NCBI GenBank assembly: GCA_035294225.1 | Contig: DATGLH010000026.1 | Coordinates: forward strand, 1-64,000 | Origin: Trebonia sp035294225 | GTDB lineage: Bacteria; Actinomycetota; Actinomycetes; Streptosporangiales; Streptosporangiaceae | DNA: 64,000 nucleotides | Reading direction: 5' to 3' | Shown here: positions 32,445-40,508 of the stretch, one piece after another | Layout of the letters: each line of letters opens with the position of its first letter | Position numbering within the stretch: the stretch's first letter is position 1 | Notes under the pieces: generated by a model | Seen by the model: the letters and a program-made list of their open reading frames with translations, nothing else | Told to the model about the DNA's origin: nothing | The model's database searches: none | Program-made: the position numbers and the translations under genes

Positions 32445-33820
32445 TCGGCCGGCTGGCGATCTTCGGAGCGACCGGCGACCTCACCGCGCGCTACCTGCTG
32501 CCCGGGCTCGCCGCGCTGCGGGCCGCCGGGCACCTCGGCGGCGGTTTCCTGCTGACCGGCGCCGGCCGGGAGGGGTGGGATAGCGGGGAGTTCCAGCGGT
32601 GGGCGGATACCCAGCTCAGCCGGCACGCCGGGCACCTTCCGGCCGCGGCCAGGCGGGCGGTCGCGAGCGCATCGCGCTACCGCCAGGCCGATGTCACCGA
32701 TCCGGGCAGCGTCGCGGCGGTCATCGCGGGCGGTGAGCCGGTCGCCGCCTACCTGGCCCTGCCCCCGGCTGTCTTCCCCGCCGCGGTGTCCGCGCTGCAC
32801 GACGCCGGCCTGCCGCCGGACAGCCGGATCGTGCTTGAGAAGCCGTTCGGCGAAGACCTGCACAGCGCCATCGAACTGAACCGCCTCCTCGCCGGGTGCG
32901 TGCCCGAGCGGGCGGTGTTCCGGGTCGACCACTTCCTGGCCATGACGACCGTGCAGAACGTGCTCGGCACGCGGCTGGCCAACCGGGTGCTCGAGCCGAT
33001 CTGGAACTCCGCGCACATCGCCGAGATCGACATCACCTGGGAGGAGTCGCTCGCCCTAGAGGGCCGGGCGGGCTACTACGACGGGGCGGGCGCGCTCAAG
33101 GACATGCTGCAGAACCACCTGCTCCAGCTGCTCTGCCTGGTGGCCATGGAACCGCCGGTCAGCCTCGGTGAACGGGACCTGCGCGACCGCAAGATGGACG
33201 TGCTGCGTTCGGTGCGGCCGCTTACCGACGCCGACGTCATCCGCCGGACCCGCCGCGCCCGCTACACCGCCGGGCGGATCGGCGACCGCCAGGTCCGGGC
33301 GTATGCCGACGAGGAAGGCGTGGACCCCGCCCGGCGCACCGAAACCCTCGCCGAGGTGGAGCTCGGGCTGGACAACTGGCGCTGGCCGGGCACGGTCTTC
33401 CGGCTGCGCGCCGGCAAGGCGCTCAGGAACGACCGCAAGGAGGTGGCCGTGCGCTTCCGGCACGTGCCGCACCTGCCCTTCCGGCATACCGGAAAGGAGC
33501 TCCCCAACGTGCTGCGGTTCGGGCTCGACCCGGAAAACCTGTCCCTGGAGCTGACCGGCATCGGGGCACATGCCGGGGTCCTCGCCCCGCTGACCCTGAC
33601 CGCCCGGCCCGGCCCGCCCGAACTGCCCGCCTACGGCCGGCTGCTGCTGGACGTGCTGAACGGGAACGCCGCCCTGTCCATCCGCGGCGACGAGGCCGAA
33701 GAATCCTGGCGCGTCCTCACCCCCGTGCTGACGGCCTGGTCCAAGGATCTCGTCCCGCTCCGGGAATACCCCGCCGGCTCGGACGGCCCCGGCCCCTGGC
33801 CGCGGGAACAAGCCGGCTAG
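32441..33820 (+). CDS. Glucose-6-phosphate dehydrogenase family protein with altered phosphate-binding residues
   Basis: A 459-residue protein of the G6PDH family. The Rossmann motif IFGATGDLTARYLLPGL is present. The catalytic region RIDHYLGKE of the family reads RVDHFLAMT. The His is kept, but Tyr to Phe, Gly to Ala and Lys to Met changes remove groups that hold the substrate phosphate. The family Lys in GDLAKRKL is replaced too (GDLTARYL). The general-base His is present in GALKDMLQNHLLQL. The enzyme therefore probably oxidises a sugar at C1, but the substrate may lack the phosphate or differ from glucose-6-phosphate. It is coupled to the GH15 gene by an ATGA overlap. The rest of the oxidative pentose pathway is not here. 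Confidence 0.85.
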   Translation: MIGRLAIFGATGDLTARYLLPGLAALRAAGHLGGGFLLTGAGREGWDSGEFQRWADTQLSRHAGHLPAAARRAVASASRYRQADVTDPGSVAAVIAGGEPVAAYLALPPAVFPAAVSALHDAGLPPDSRIVLEKPFGEDLHSAIELNRLLAGCVPERAVFRVDHFLAMTTVQNVLGTRLANRVLEPIWNSAHIAEIDITWEESLALEGRAGYYDGAGALKDMLQNHLLQLLCLVAMEPPVSLGERDLRDRKMDVLRSVRPLTDADVIRRTRRARYTAGRIGDRQVRAYADEEGVDPARRTETLAEVELGLDNWRWPGTVFRLRAGKALRNDRKEVAVRFRHVPHLPFRHTGKELPNVLRFGLDPENLSLELTGIGAHAGVLAPLTLTARPGPPELPAYGRLLLDVLNGNAALSIRGDEAEESWRVLTPVLTAWSKDLVPLREYPAGSDGPGPWPREQAG

Positions 33821-33900
33821 CCGGGCCGCCGGCCCGCACTGGCCGTCCCCGGCTGTCCGGTCCGCCGCCCGGATGCGGACGGGGAAGCCGGCTAGCCGGA
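33816..33900. terminator. Bidirectional terminator region between convergent genes
   Basis: CCGGCTAGCCGG occurs at both ends (33816-33827 and 33889-33900), each containing a stop codon of one of the converging genes. Between them lies GTCCGC-CGCCCGGAT-GCGGAC (33860-33880). GC-rich hairpins without T-tracts at this place are likely shared terminators. Confidence 0.5.
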
Positions 33901-34962
33901 GGCGGCGTGCGGGCGGGGCGGGCAGCCGCAGCTTTCCCTGACGATGAGGTCGGTCGGCAGCCGCTCGGCCCGGCGCGGCAGGGCGGGGTCGGCGATCCGC
34001 TCCAGCAGGAGCGAGCAGGCGCGCTCGCCCAGCAGCCGCATGGGCTGGCGGACCGTGGTCAGCGCCGGGGTGAGCAGCCCCCCGACGCTGATGTCGTCGA
34101 AGCCCGCCACGGCGATGTCGGCCGGGACCCGGACCCCCGCCGCCTGTAGCTCCCGCATGGCCCCGATCGCCATCTGGTCGTTGCCGCAGACGATCGCGTC
34201 CGGCAGGTCCCGTTCCGGCGCGCTGAGGATCTCGCGCACCGCCAGCTGCCCGCTCACCGCGGCGAACTGGCCCGTGAAGTACCCGGCCACGGTGACGCCC
34301 GGGTACCTCGCGGCCGCTTCGGCGAAGGCGCCGCGCCGTTCCCCGGCGTCGGGGGCTTCCGCCGGCCCGGCGATGTAGTACAGCCGCCTCCGGCCGTGAT
34401 GTTCGACCAGGTGCCGGACCAGCGCCGTGGTTCCGGCCCGGTTGTCGGCGTCCACGACGTCGGCGTGCGGCTCGTCGAGCGATCCGGCGACCAGCACGAC
34501 CGGGACGCGCTGCGCCAGCAGCGCCAGCTGCTCGGAGCCGACGATGCCCTCGGCGATGAGCATCCCGTCGACCTTCGCCGAGATCCTCCGCAGCCGCCGC
34601 CAGGCGCCCGGGCGGTCGGCGGCGCGCAGGACCGAGATCAGCACCGACCATCCCGCCCGGTTCAGCACGAGCTCGACGCCGCGGAGCACCTCTTCGATGA
34701 ACAGCAGGCCCTCCTGCTCGACTTCGGTGTCCGGGCCGCGGCTTTCGATGCTGACCAGCCCGATCACCTCCTTGCGCTGCCGGGCCATGCTCTGGGCCGC
34801 CCCGTCGGGGACGTATCCGAGCGCCTCGATCGCCTCCAGCACGCGCTGGCGGGTAGCGGGCCGGACGGGGTCCTGGCCGTGCACCACCCGCGAGACCGTG
34901 GCCGTGGACACTCCCGCGGCGCGCGCCACGTCGTACAAGGTGGCGGCCGCCCTGTTGCGCAT
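33892..34962 (-). CDS. LacI-family transcriptional regulator
   Basis: A 356-residue repressor: N-terminal helix-turn-helix TLYDVARAAGVSTATVSRVVHG (residues about 8-29), hinge helix YVPDGAAQSMARQ, then a periplasmic-binding-protein-like sugar domain. The last part reads AIVCGNDQMAIGAMRELQAAG and VAGFDDISVGGLLTPALTTVRQP, standard for the family. It ends with an unusual CGCPPRP tail. Ligand would be a sugar. It converges on the GH15/dehydrogenase pair, which it may control. It is also a candidate for the CGAAA-type operators at 13.5 and 16.6 kb, but it is about 18 kb away and no binding site was found close to it. ATG 34962. Confidence 0.88.
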   Translation of the reverse strand: MRNRAAATLYDVARAAGVSTATVSRVVHGQDPVRPATRQRVLEAIEALGYVPDGAAQSMARQRKEVIGLVSIESRGPDTEVEQEGLLFIEEVLRGVELVLNRAGWSVLISVLRAADRPGAWRRLRRISAKVDGMLIAEGIVGSEQLALLAQRVPVVLVAGSLDEPHADVVDADNRAGTTALVRHLVEHHGRRRLYYIAGPAEAPDAGERRGAFAEAAARYPGVTVAGYFTGQFAAVSGQLAVREILSAPERDLPDAIVCGNDQMAIGAMRELQAAGVRVPADIAVAGFDDISVGGLLTPALTTVRQPMRLLGERACSLLLERIADPALPRRAERLPTDLIVRESCGCPPRPHAASG

Positions 34963-35115
34963 ATGACGGATGATAAGCCGCTGGCGCGGCCGCGCCTGCC
35001 CGGCACGGCGGGTGACGGCGCCGCGGGCGGGCAGCCCGCCGGAAGCGGGCGACCGGACGCCATGCGGGTCACCGGCAGTGCCCGCAGACCCGGTATGCCC
35101 GAGCCGGCCGGGCCG

Positions 35116-36225
35116 TCACATCACCAGCACGCCGCGGATGTTCTTGCCGTCGCGCAGGTCCTGGTAGCCCTGGTTGATCTCCTCGAGCGGGTAGGTCCTG
35201 GTGACCATCGCGTCGAGGTCGAGCAGGCCGTCCCTGTAGAGGCCGAGCAGCCGGGGGATGTCGGCCCGGGAGTTGACCGAGCCGAAGATGCAGCCGACGA
35301 CCTGCTTTTCCCACTGGGCCAGGCCGAGCAGGCTCAGCCGGGGGCGGGTGTCGCCGACGGGGTGGATGTTGGTGACCACGACCCGGCCGCGCTTGGCGGC
35401 CAGCGCGATGAAGTCGTCCATCAGGTCGCCGCGGCCGGTGCCCATGGTGAGCACCACCACGTCGCACATCCGGCCCCAGGTGACCTCCCGGATCAGGTCG
35501 AAGGCCGCGCGGACGTCCGCCGCGGTGTGCGTCGCGCCGAACCGGCGCGCCATCTGGAGCTTGAACGGCACCGGGTCGACCGCGAACACGCGCCGCGCGC
35601 CGGCCAGCCGCGCGCCCTGCACCGCGGCGGACCCGAGGCCGCCCACCCCGATGACCGCGACGTCGTCGCCGGCCCGGACGCCGCCGGCGTACACCGCGCT
35701 CCCCCAGCCGGTCGCCACCCCGCAGCCGGTCAGGCAGGCGGCCTGCGGCGGGACCGCCGGGTCGACCGGGATCACCGAGGCCTCGTTCACCACGGTGTGC
35801 CGGGCGTAGCAGCCCACCATGCAGGTGATCGTCAGGTCCTGGCCGCCGATGTGGTGCCGGGAGGTGTGGTCGGCGATCTGCAGGCCGTCGCCGATCGTGG
35901 CGGCCAGGTCGCACAGGTTCTGCCGGCCGCGCGCGCAGGACGGGCACCGGCCGCAGTTCGGGATCGAGGAGAACACGATGTAGTCGCCCGGCCTGACAAG
36001 CGTGACGCCGGGGCCGGCCTCCTCGACGTAGCCGGCCCCCTCGTGCCCGCCGATCATCGGGGCGGCGAACGGCACGTCGCCGGTGACGTGGTGCTCCTCG
36101 GAGTGGCACAGCCCGGCGGCGGCGACCCGGACCAGCACCTCCCCCGCGCGCGGCGGGTCGAGCTCGATCTCCTCGACCTTCCAGTCGGTGCCGCTCTGCC
36201 ACAGGACGGCCGCCTGCGTCCGCAT
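35116..36225 (-). CDS. Zinc-dependent alcohol dehydrogenase, NDMA-type family
   Basis: A 369-residue medium-chain dehydrogenase. Catalytic zinc: Cys in GLCHSEEHH, His-Glu in GGHEGAG and Cys in CLTGCGVATGWG. Structural zinc: CGRCPSCARGRQNLC (four Cys). Overall it matches the NDMA-dependent alcohol dehydrogenases of actinobacteria, which keep NAD bound and pass electrons to another carrier, often mycofactocin. ATG 36225 is preferred to the TTG two codons upstream because AGGGAG is then 6-7 nt away. It follows the mycofactocin-type SDR by 19 bp and ends the long minus-strand block starting at the Liv transporter 2. Substrate: probably a primary alcohol arising from the imported compound. Confidence 0.85.
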   Translation of the reverse strand: MRTQAAVLWQSGTDWKVEEIELDPPRAGEVLVRVAAAGLCHSEEHHVTGDVPFAAPMIGGHEGAGYVEEAGPGVTLVRPGDYIVFSSIPNCGRCPSCARGRQNLCDLAATIGDGLQIADHTSRHHIGGQDLTITCMVGCYARHTVVNEASVIPVDPAVPPQAACLTGCGVATGWGSAVYAGGVRAGDDVAVIGVGGLGSAAVQGARLAGARRVFAVDPVPFKLQMARRFGATHTAADVRAAFDLIREVTWGRMCDVVVLTMGTGRGDLMDDFIALAAKRGRVVVTNIHPVGDTRPRLSLLGLAQWEKQVVGCIFGSVNSRADIPRLLGLYRDGLLDLDAMVTRTYPLEEINQGYQDLRDGKNIRGVLVM

Positions 36226-36244
36226 GATCAACTCCCTGGGTAGT

Positions 36245-37084
36245 TCAGTTCTTGAGCGCGTTTCCCGCGTCCACCGGCAGGGTGACGCCGGTGACGTACC
36301 GGGCGGCGTCCGAGGCGAGCCAGACGATCGCGTTGGAGATGTCCGCCGGGTCCACCCACGGGACCGGCAGCAGGTTCATGGCCTGGAACCCCGCCTTCAC
36401 GTCCTCCCTGCCCGGGTTCGCCAGGTCCGGCCGGAACGACCGGTACAGCGCCTCGTTCTGGATCATCGGGGTGTCCACCGCCGTCGGGCAGATCGCGTTC
36501 ACCCGGATGAAGTGCCCGGCGAGCTCGCAGGCGAGCGTCCGGGTCAGCGACAGCACCCCCGCCTTGGTCACCTTGTAGTCGGCGAGGCCGGCCCCGGAGA
36601 TCAGCGCCGCCCCCGAGCTGGTCAGCGTGATCGACCCGCCGTTGCCCGCCGCGATCATGTGCGGGACCGCGGCCTTGACGGTGATGAACACGCCGGTCAG
36701 GTTCACGTCGAGGATCTCGCGCCACTGGGCGGGGTCGATCTCCCAGGTCGGCTCGGGGCGCGAGATGATCGCGGCGTTGGCGCACACGATGTCGAGCCTG
36801 CCGCCGAGCGCGGCGACGCCCTCGGCGACCGCCGCCTGCACGGCGGCCAGGTCCCTGACGTCGGCCCTGGCGGCGACGATCCGCCGGTCGAGCGCCTCGA
36901 CCTCCTTGACCGTCCGCGCCAGGTCGGCCTCGCTGGCCAGGTCGTAGCTGAGCCAGGGCGGCGTCCGGCAGGCGTCGATGGCGATGATGTCGGCGCCCTC
37001 CTCGGCCAGGCGCCTCGCGTGCGACCGCCCCTGCCCGCGCGCGGCCCCGGTGACGAACGCGACTTTTCCTTCAAGCACACCCAT
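36245..37084 (-). CDS. Mycofactocin-coupled SDR family oxidoreductase
   Basis: A 279-residue short-chain dehydrogenase. The coenzyme motif is TGAARGQGRSHARRLAEEGADIIA, whose GQGRSHA form with a longer insert before the catalytic region is typical of mycofactocin-system SDRs. The insert sits about 35-60 (ACRTPPWLSYDLASEADL). Catalytic Asn, Ser (TSSGAA) and Tyr-x3-Lys (YKVTK) are all present. Members hold NAD tightly and need mycofactocin to be reoxidised. It has the ADH downstream and LivF just upstream (gap 7 bp), so the oxidations probably concern the cargo of Liv transporter 2. No mycofactocin biosynthesis genes are in this window. Confidence 0.85.
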   Translation of the reverse strand: MGVLEGKVAFVTGAARGQGRSHARRLAEEGADIIAIDACRTPPWLSYDLASEADLARTVKEVEALDRRIVAARADVRDLAAVQAAVAEGVAALGGRLDIVCANAAIISRPEPTWEIDPAQWREILDVNLTGVFITVKAAVPHMIAAGNGGSITLTSSGAALISGAGLADYKVTKAGVLSLTRTLACELAGHFIRVNAICPTAVDTPMIQNEALYRSFRPDLANPGREDVKAGFQAMNLLPVPWVDPADISNAIVWLASDAARYVTGVTLPVDAGNALKN

Positions 37085-37091
37085 GTGCGTA

Positions 37092-37880
37092 TCATCCCTC
37101 CGTGAGGGCGGCCCTGAGCACCGCCGCCATGGCGGGGGCGCCGTCGCCGCGGACGACGCCGCGCACGCCGAAGTACCGCTGTGTCAGCTCCGGGCGGTCC
37201 AGCAGGTCCGGCCCGGAGTCCGCCACGCCGCCGCTTTCGAGCAGGTAGCCGAACGACGCCGTGCGCAGCGCCACGGTGGCGTTCTGCTCGACGACGAGCA
37301 CCCCGATCCCCCGGGCGGCCAGCTCCGCTATCCGCTCGAAGATCGTGGCGACGACGATGGGCGCCAGGCCCAGCGAGGGCTCGTCGAGCAGCAGGTACCG
37401 CGGGCCGGCGGCCAGGCCCCTGCCGATGGCGACCATCTGCTGCTGCCCGCCGGACAGCAGCCCGGCGGGCACGTCCTTCCGCTCGGCGAGCACGGGGAAC
37501 AGGTCCCAGACCGCCTCGATCCGCCGCCTGCGCTCGGCCGCCGCCGCCCGGCCGGCCCCGCCGCCCGCCGCCCAGGCGCCGAGGGCCACGTTGTCCAGGA
37601 CGGACAGCCCGCCGAACACCTGGCGTCCCTCCGGGACCATCACGATGCCGGCCCTGACCCGCCCGGCGCAGCTTTTCCCGCTCATGTCCGCGCCGTCGGC
37701 GGCGACGCTGCCGCCGCGCGGCCGCAGCAGGCCGCTGGCCACCTTGAGCAGCGTGCTCTTGCCCGCGCCGTTGGCGCCGACCAGCGCGGTCACCGTTCCC
37801 GGCGAGACGGTCACCGACACCCCGTGCAGCACTTCCCCGCTCGCGTATCCGGCGCGGACGTCCCTGATCTCAAGGCTCAT
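37092..37880 (-). CDS. Liv-type ABC transporter ATP-binding protein (LivF)
   Basis: A 262-residue ATPase: Walker A GANGAGKST, signature LSGGQQQMV, Walker B LLLDEPSLGLAP, which is the LivF form. Residues after 230 (VVRGDGAPAMAAVLRAALTEG) are a variable tail. ATG 37880 is chosen over the upstream GTG/ATG options because the usual SLEIRDVRAGY opening follows. It overlaps the LivG gene by 11 bp. Last transporter gene of Liv system 2, followed at once by the SDR. Confidence 0.88.
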   Translation of the reverse strand: MSLEIRDVRAGYASGEVLHGVSVTVSPGTVTALVGANGAGKSTLLKVASGLLRPRGGSVAADGADMSGKSCAGRVRAGIVMVPEGRQVFGGLSVLDNVALGAWAAGGGAGRAAAAERRRRIEAVWDLFPVLAERKDVPAGLLSGGQQQMVAIGRGLAAGPRYLLLDEPSLGLAPIVVATIFERIAELAARGIGVLVVEQNATVALRTASFGYLLESGGVADSGPDLLDRPELTQRYFGVRGVVRGDGAPAMAAVLRAALTEG

Positions 37881-38613
37881 CAGCAGCTCCCAGGTAGGCG
37901 GCACGGACCGCCGGGTCAGCCTGGACCGCCGCGGGGTCGCCGACGGCGATCACGCGGCCGGCGTCCATCACGACCACCCGGTCGCAGATCCCCATCACCA
38001 GGCGCAGGTTGTGGTCGACGATCACCACGGTGATGCCAAGGCCGCGGACCGCGACCAGCATGTCGGCCAGCCGGGCCGTCTCGGCCTCGGACAGCCCGGA
38101 TGCCGGCTCGTCGAGCAGCAGCACCCGCGGCCTGGTCAGCAGCACCCGGGCCAGCTCTACCGCCTTCTGCGAGCCGGCCGGGAGGGCAGCGGCGGGAACC
38201 TGCGCCTGCCCGGCCAGCCCGAGGGCGGTGAGCAGGGCGGTCACCTCGGCCGCGAGCACGCCCGGCTTGCCCGCCCTGCGCTCGGCGCCCACCAGCACGT
38301 TGTCGAACACGTTCAGGTTCGGGAAGACGCGCGCGCTCTGGAAGGTGCGGGCGACGCCGAGCCTGGCGATCCGGTGCGGCCGCCAGCCGCTGCGCGGGAC
38401 CGCCGTGCCGCCGATGACCAGCTCGCCGTGGTCGGCGGCGTACACCCCGGTCAGCAGGTTGAGCAGGGTGGTCTTGCCCGCGCCGTTCGGGCCGACGAGG
38501 CCGGTGATGGACGCCGCCTCGGCGGCCAGCGACACCTCGTCGACCGCCTTGACGCCGCCGAACGACTTGCTGACCTGCCGTGCCTCAAGCCGGCACCCGG
38601 ACACGGACCTCAC
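37870..38613 (-). CDS. Liv-type ABC transporter ATP-binding protein (LivG)
   Basis: A 247-residue ATPase with Walker A GPNGAGKTT and Walker B VLLLDEPASGLS. The ABC signature is degenerate: LPAGSQKAVELARVL where LSYGQQ or similar is usual. The signature Gly/Ser pair that contacts ATP is changed, so hydrolysis at this site may be weak and the partner LivF may carry most of it. Family-specific segments such as GVARTFQSARVFPNLNVFDNV are intact. GTG 38613 overlaps the fused permease gene by 29 bp and has GAGG upstream; GTG 38604 is also possible. Confidence 0.85.
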   Translation of the reverse strand: MRSVSGCRLEARQVSKSFGGVKAVDEVSLAAEAASITGLVGPNGAGKTTLLNLLTGVYAADHGELVIGGTAVPRSGWRPHRIARLGVARTFQSARVFPNLNVFDNVLVGAERRAGKPGVLAAEVTALLTALGLAGQAQVPAAALPAGSQKAVELARVLLTRPRVLLLDEPASGLSEAETARLADMLVAVRGLGITVVIVDHNLRLVMGICDRVVVMDAGRVIAVGDPAAVQADPAVRAAYLGAADEP

Positions 38614-40483
38614 CTCGCCTCACGGGAGTCATCCGCCGCAGCCGGGCGATGCCGTTCAGCGCGCTGCCGAGCAGGCCGCTCGGCGCGAGGCTGAGCACCG
38701 CGATGACAAGCACCCCCTCGGCCACCGTGGTCCACTGCTGGAAGCCCTGGGAGATGGCGGGCAGGTAGGTGAAGACCGCGCCGCCGATCATCGGCCCGAG
38801 CAGGGTGCCCGCGCCGCCGAGGACCGTGGCCACGATCAGCGTGAACGATTCGCCGAGCCCCACCTCGCTCGGCGCGAGGAAGTTCAGGTAGAACGCGTAC
38901 AGCGCGCCGGCCAGGCCGGCCAGCGCGGAGGCGTACAGGAGCGCGTAGTGCCGGTACCGGCGCACGTCGACGCCGAGGCTGGCCGCCGCGACCGGGTCGA
39001 ACGAGATCGCCTTCATGATCCGGCCGGTGCGGCCGCGCAGCACCCAGAACGAGCCGAAGCCGAACAGCGCGACCAGGCCCCAGATCAGGTAGTAGAACCG
39101 GGCGTCGGTGTCGAAGGCGAACCCGCCCACCGACAGGCTCGGGATGGCGATCAGCCCGGCGGTCCCGCCGGTGACCGACAGCTCGCCGCCCAGGTCCTGC
39201 GCGAGCAGCACCAGGGCGAGGCTCACCGTCGCCAGGTAGTACGGCGCCAGCCGGACGGTGACCACCGAGAAGACGTAGGCGACGGCGACGGCGCAGGCCA
39301 CGCCGATCACCACGCCGAGCAGGGTGGGCAGGTGCAGGTGCATGACGGAGAGCGCGGCCGTGTAGCCGCCGACCGCCATGAACGCCGACTGGCCGAGGCT
39401 GACCATGCCGAGGTAGCCCATCAGGATGTCCATCCCGATGAGCGCGAGCGCGGTGATGCCCACCAGGTTGATGTCGCGCAGTTCGCTGCCGAACCCGAGC
39501 AGCGGGAGGACCGCGCCGACGACGACCAGCGCCGCGAAGACCGCGCGGCCGAGCAGCCGGGGCGCGCGCTCGGTGAAGTGCACGGTGCCCGGCTGCTCGC
39601 CGGTGTCGGAGCGGACGCGGCTCGCGCCGCGCAGCAGCCCCTCGGGGCGCAGCACCAGGATGATGATCAGCGCCGCCAGCTCCAGCGACTCGCCGTAAAG
39701 CGAGGACAGGTAGCCGGTCGCCAGCGCCTCGATGATGCCGAGCACCACGCCGCCGACCACGGCGCCGAAGTAGGAGCCGAAGCCGCCGAGCGAGATCCCG
39801 ATGATGCCGATCAGCGAGTAGGTGGCGGCGTCGTTCATCGACACCGACAGGTACGGCAGCACGAACGCGCCCGCCAGCGCCCCGAGCAGGCCGGTCGCCG
39901 CGAAGCTGAGCAGCGCGAGCGCGCCGGTCCGCAGGCCGACGGCGCGGGCGCCGGCCGGGTTCTGCGCGATGGCGCGAAGCGCCCGGCCGGTGTTCGTCCT
40001 GGCCAGGAACAGCGTCAGCAGGGCGCAGACGACGACGCCGAGGCCGACGATCCACACTACCTGCGCCGGGATGGTCAGGCCGCCGGCGGTGAAGTTCTCC
40101 AGGTGCCCGAACGGCCGCATCGAGTAGGCGAAGTCGCCCCAGATCTGCTGGCCGCCGCCCTGGAGCAGGATCAGGCCGCCCAGCAGGACGAGGAGCATGT
40201 TCTGCGGGGACAGCCGCCGTGCGTTCGGCCACAGCACGAGGAGGTGGAAGGCGGCGGCGATCGCCGTGGTCACGACGGTGGCCACGGCGATCGCGGCGGC
40301 GAGCGGCAGGTGCCAGCTGCCGGCGCCGTCATAGGTGAGCAGCCCGCCGAGCACCACGAACCCGCCCTGGAGCAGGTTGAGCATGCCCGAGGAGTTGAAC
40401 GCGAGCGTGAACCCCAGCGAGATCAGCGCGTAGATGGCACCGGTCGAGACCCCGGCGATCAGGATGGAGAGGAATGTAGTCAC
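38585..40483 (-). CDS. Liv-type ABC transporter permease, LivH-LivM fusion
   Basis: A 632-residue permease with two halves: LivH-like in 1-300 (ILIAGVSTGAIYALISLGFTLAFNSSG) and LivM-like in about 320-610 (INLVGITALALIGMDILMGYLGMVSLGQSAF). About 16-18 membrane helices are predicted. The two halves are linked by a charged segment (RGASRVRSDTGEQPGTVHF). Fusion fixes the 1:1 stoichiometry of the two permeases. GTG 40483 begins TTFLSILIAG; the ribosome site is weak. It follows the binding-protein gene by 25 bp and overlaps LivG. Compare the triple fusion of system 1 and unfused system 3. Confidence 0.9.
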   Translation of the reverse strand: MTTFLSILIAGVSTGAIYALISLGFTLAFNSSGMLNLLQGGFVVLGGLLTYDGAGSWHLPLAAAIAVATVVTTAIAAAFHLLVLWPNARRLSPQNMLLVLLGGLILLQGGGQQIWGDFAYSMRPFGHLENFTAGGLTIPAQVVWIVGLGVVVCALLTLFLARTNTGRALRAIAQNPAGARAVGLRTGALALLSFAATGLLGALAGAFVLPYLSVSMNDAATYSLIGIIGISLGGFGSYFGAVVGGVVLGIIEALATGYLSSLYGESLELAALIIILVLRPEGLLRGASRVRSDTGEQPGTVHFTERAPRLLGRAVFAALVVVGAVLPLLGFGSELRDINLVGITALALIGMDILMGYLGMVSLGQSAFMAVGGYTAALSVMHLHLPTLLGVVIGVACAVAVAYVFSVVTVRLAPYYLATVSLALVLLAQDLGGELSVTGGTAGLIAIPSLSVGGFAFDTDARFYYLIWGLVALFGFGSFWVLRGRTGRIMKAISFDPVAAASLGVDVRRYRHYALLYASALAGLAGALYAFYLNFLAPSEVGLGESFTLIVATVLGGAGTLLGPMIGGAVFTYLPAISQGFQQWTTVAEGVLVIAVLSLAPSGLLGSALNGIARLRRMTPVRRGEVRVRVPA

Positions 40484-40508
40484 TGTCGTCCGGACCGGCT
40501 TCCCGGGG

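Noticed and set aside
35069..36202. Arg/Gly-rich 377-codon minus-strand frame over the NDMA-type alcohol dehydrogenase
   Set aside because: It is a shadow of the real dehydrogenase frame, with no domain and biased composition.
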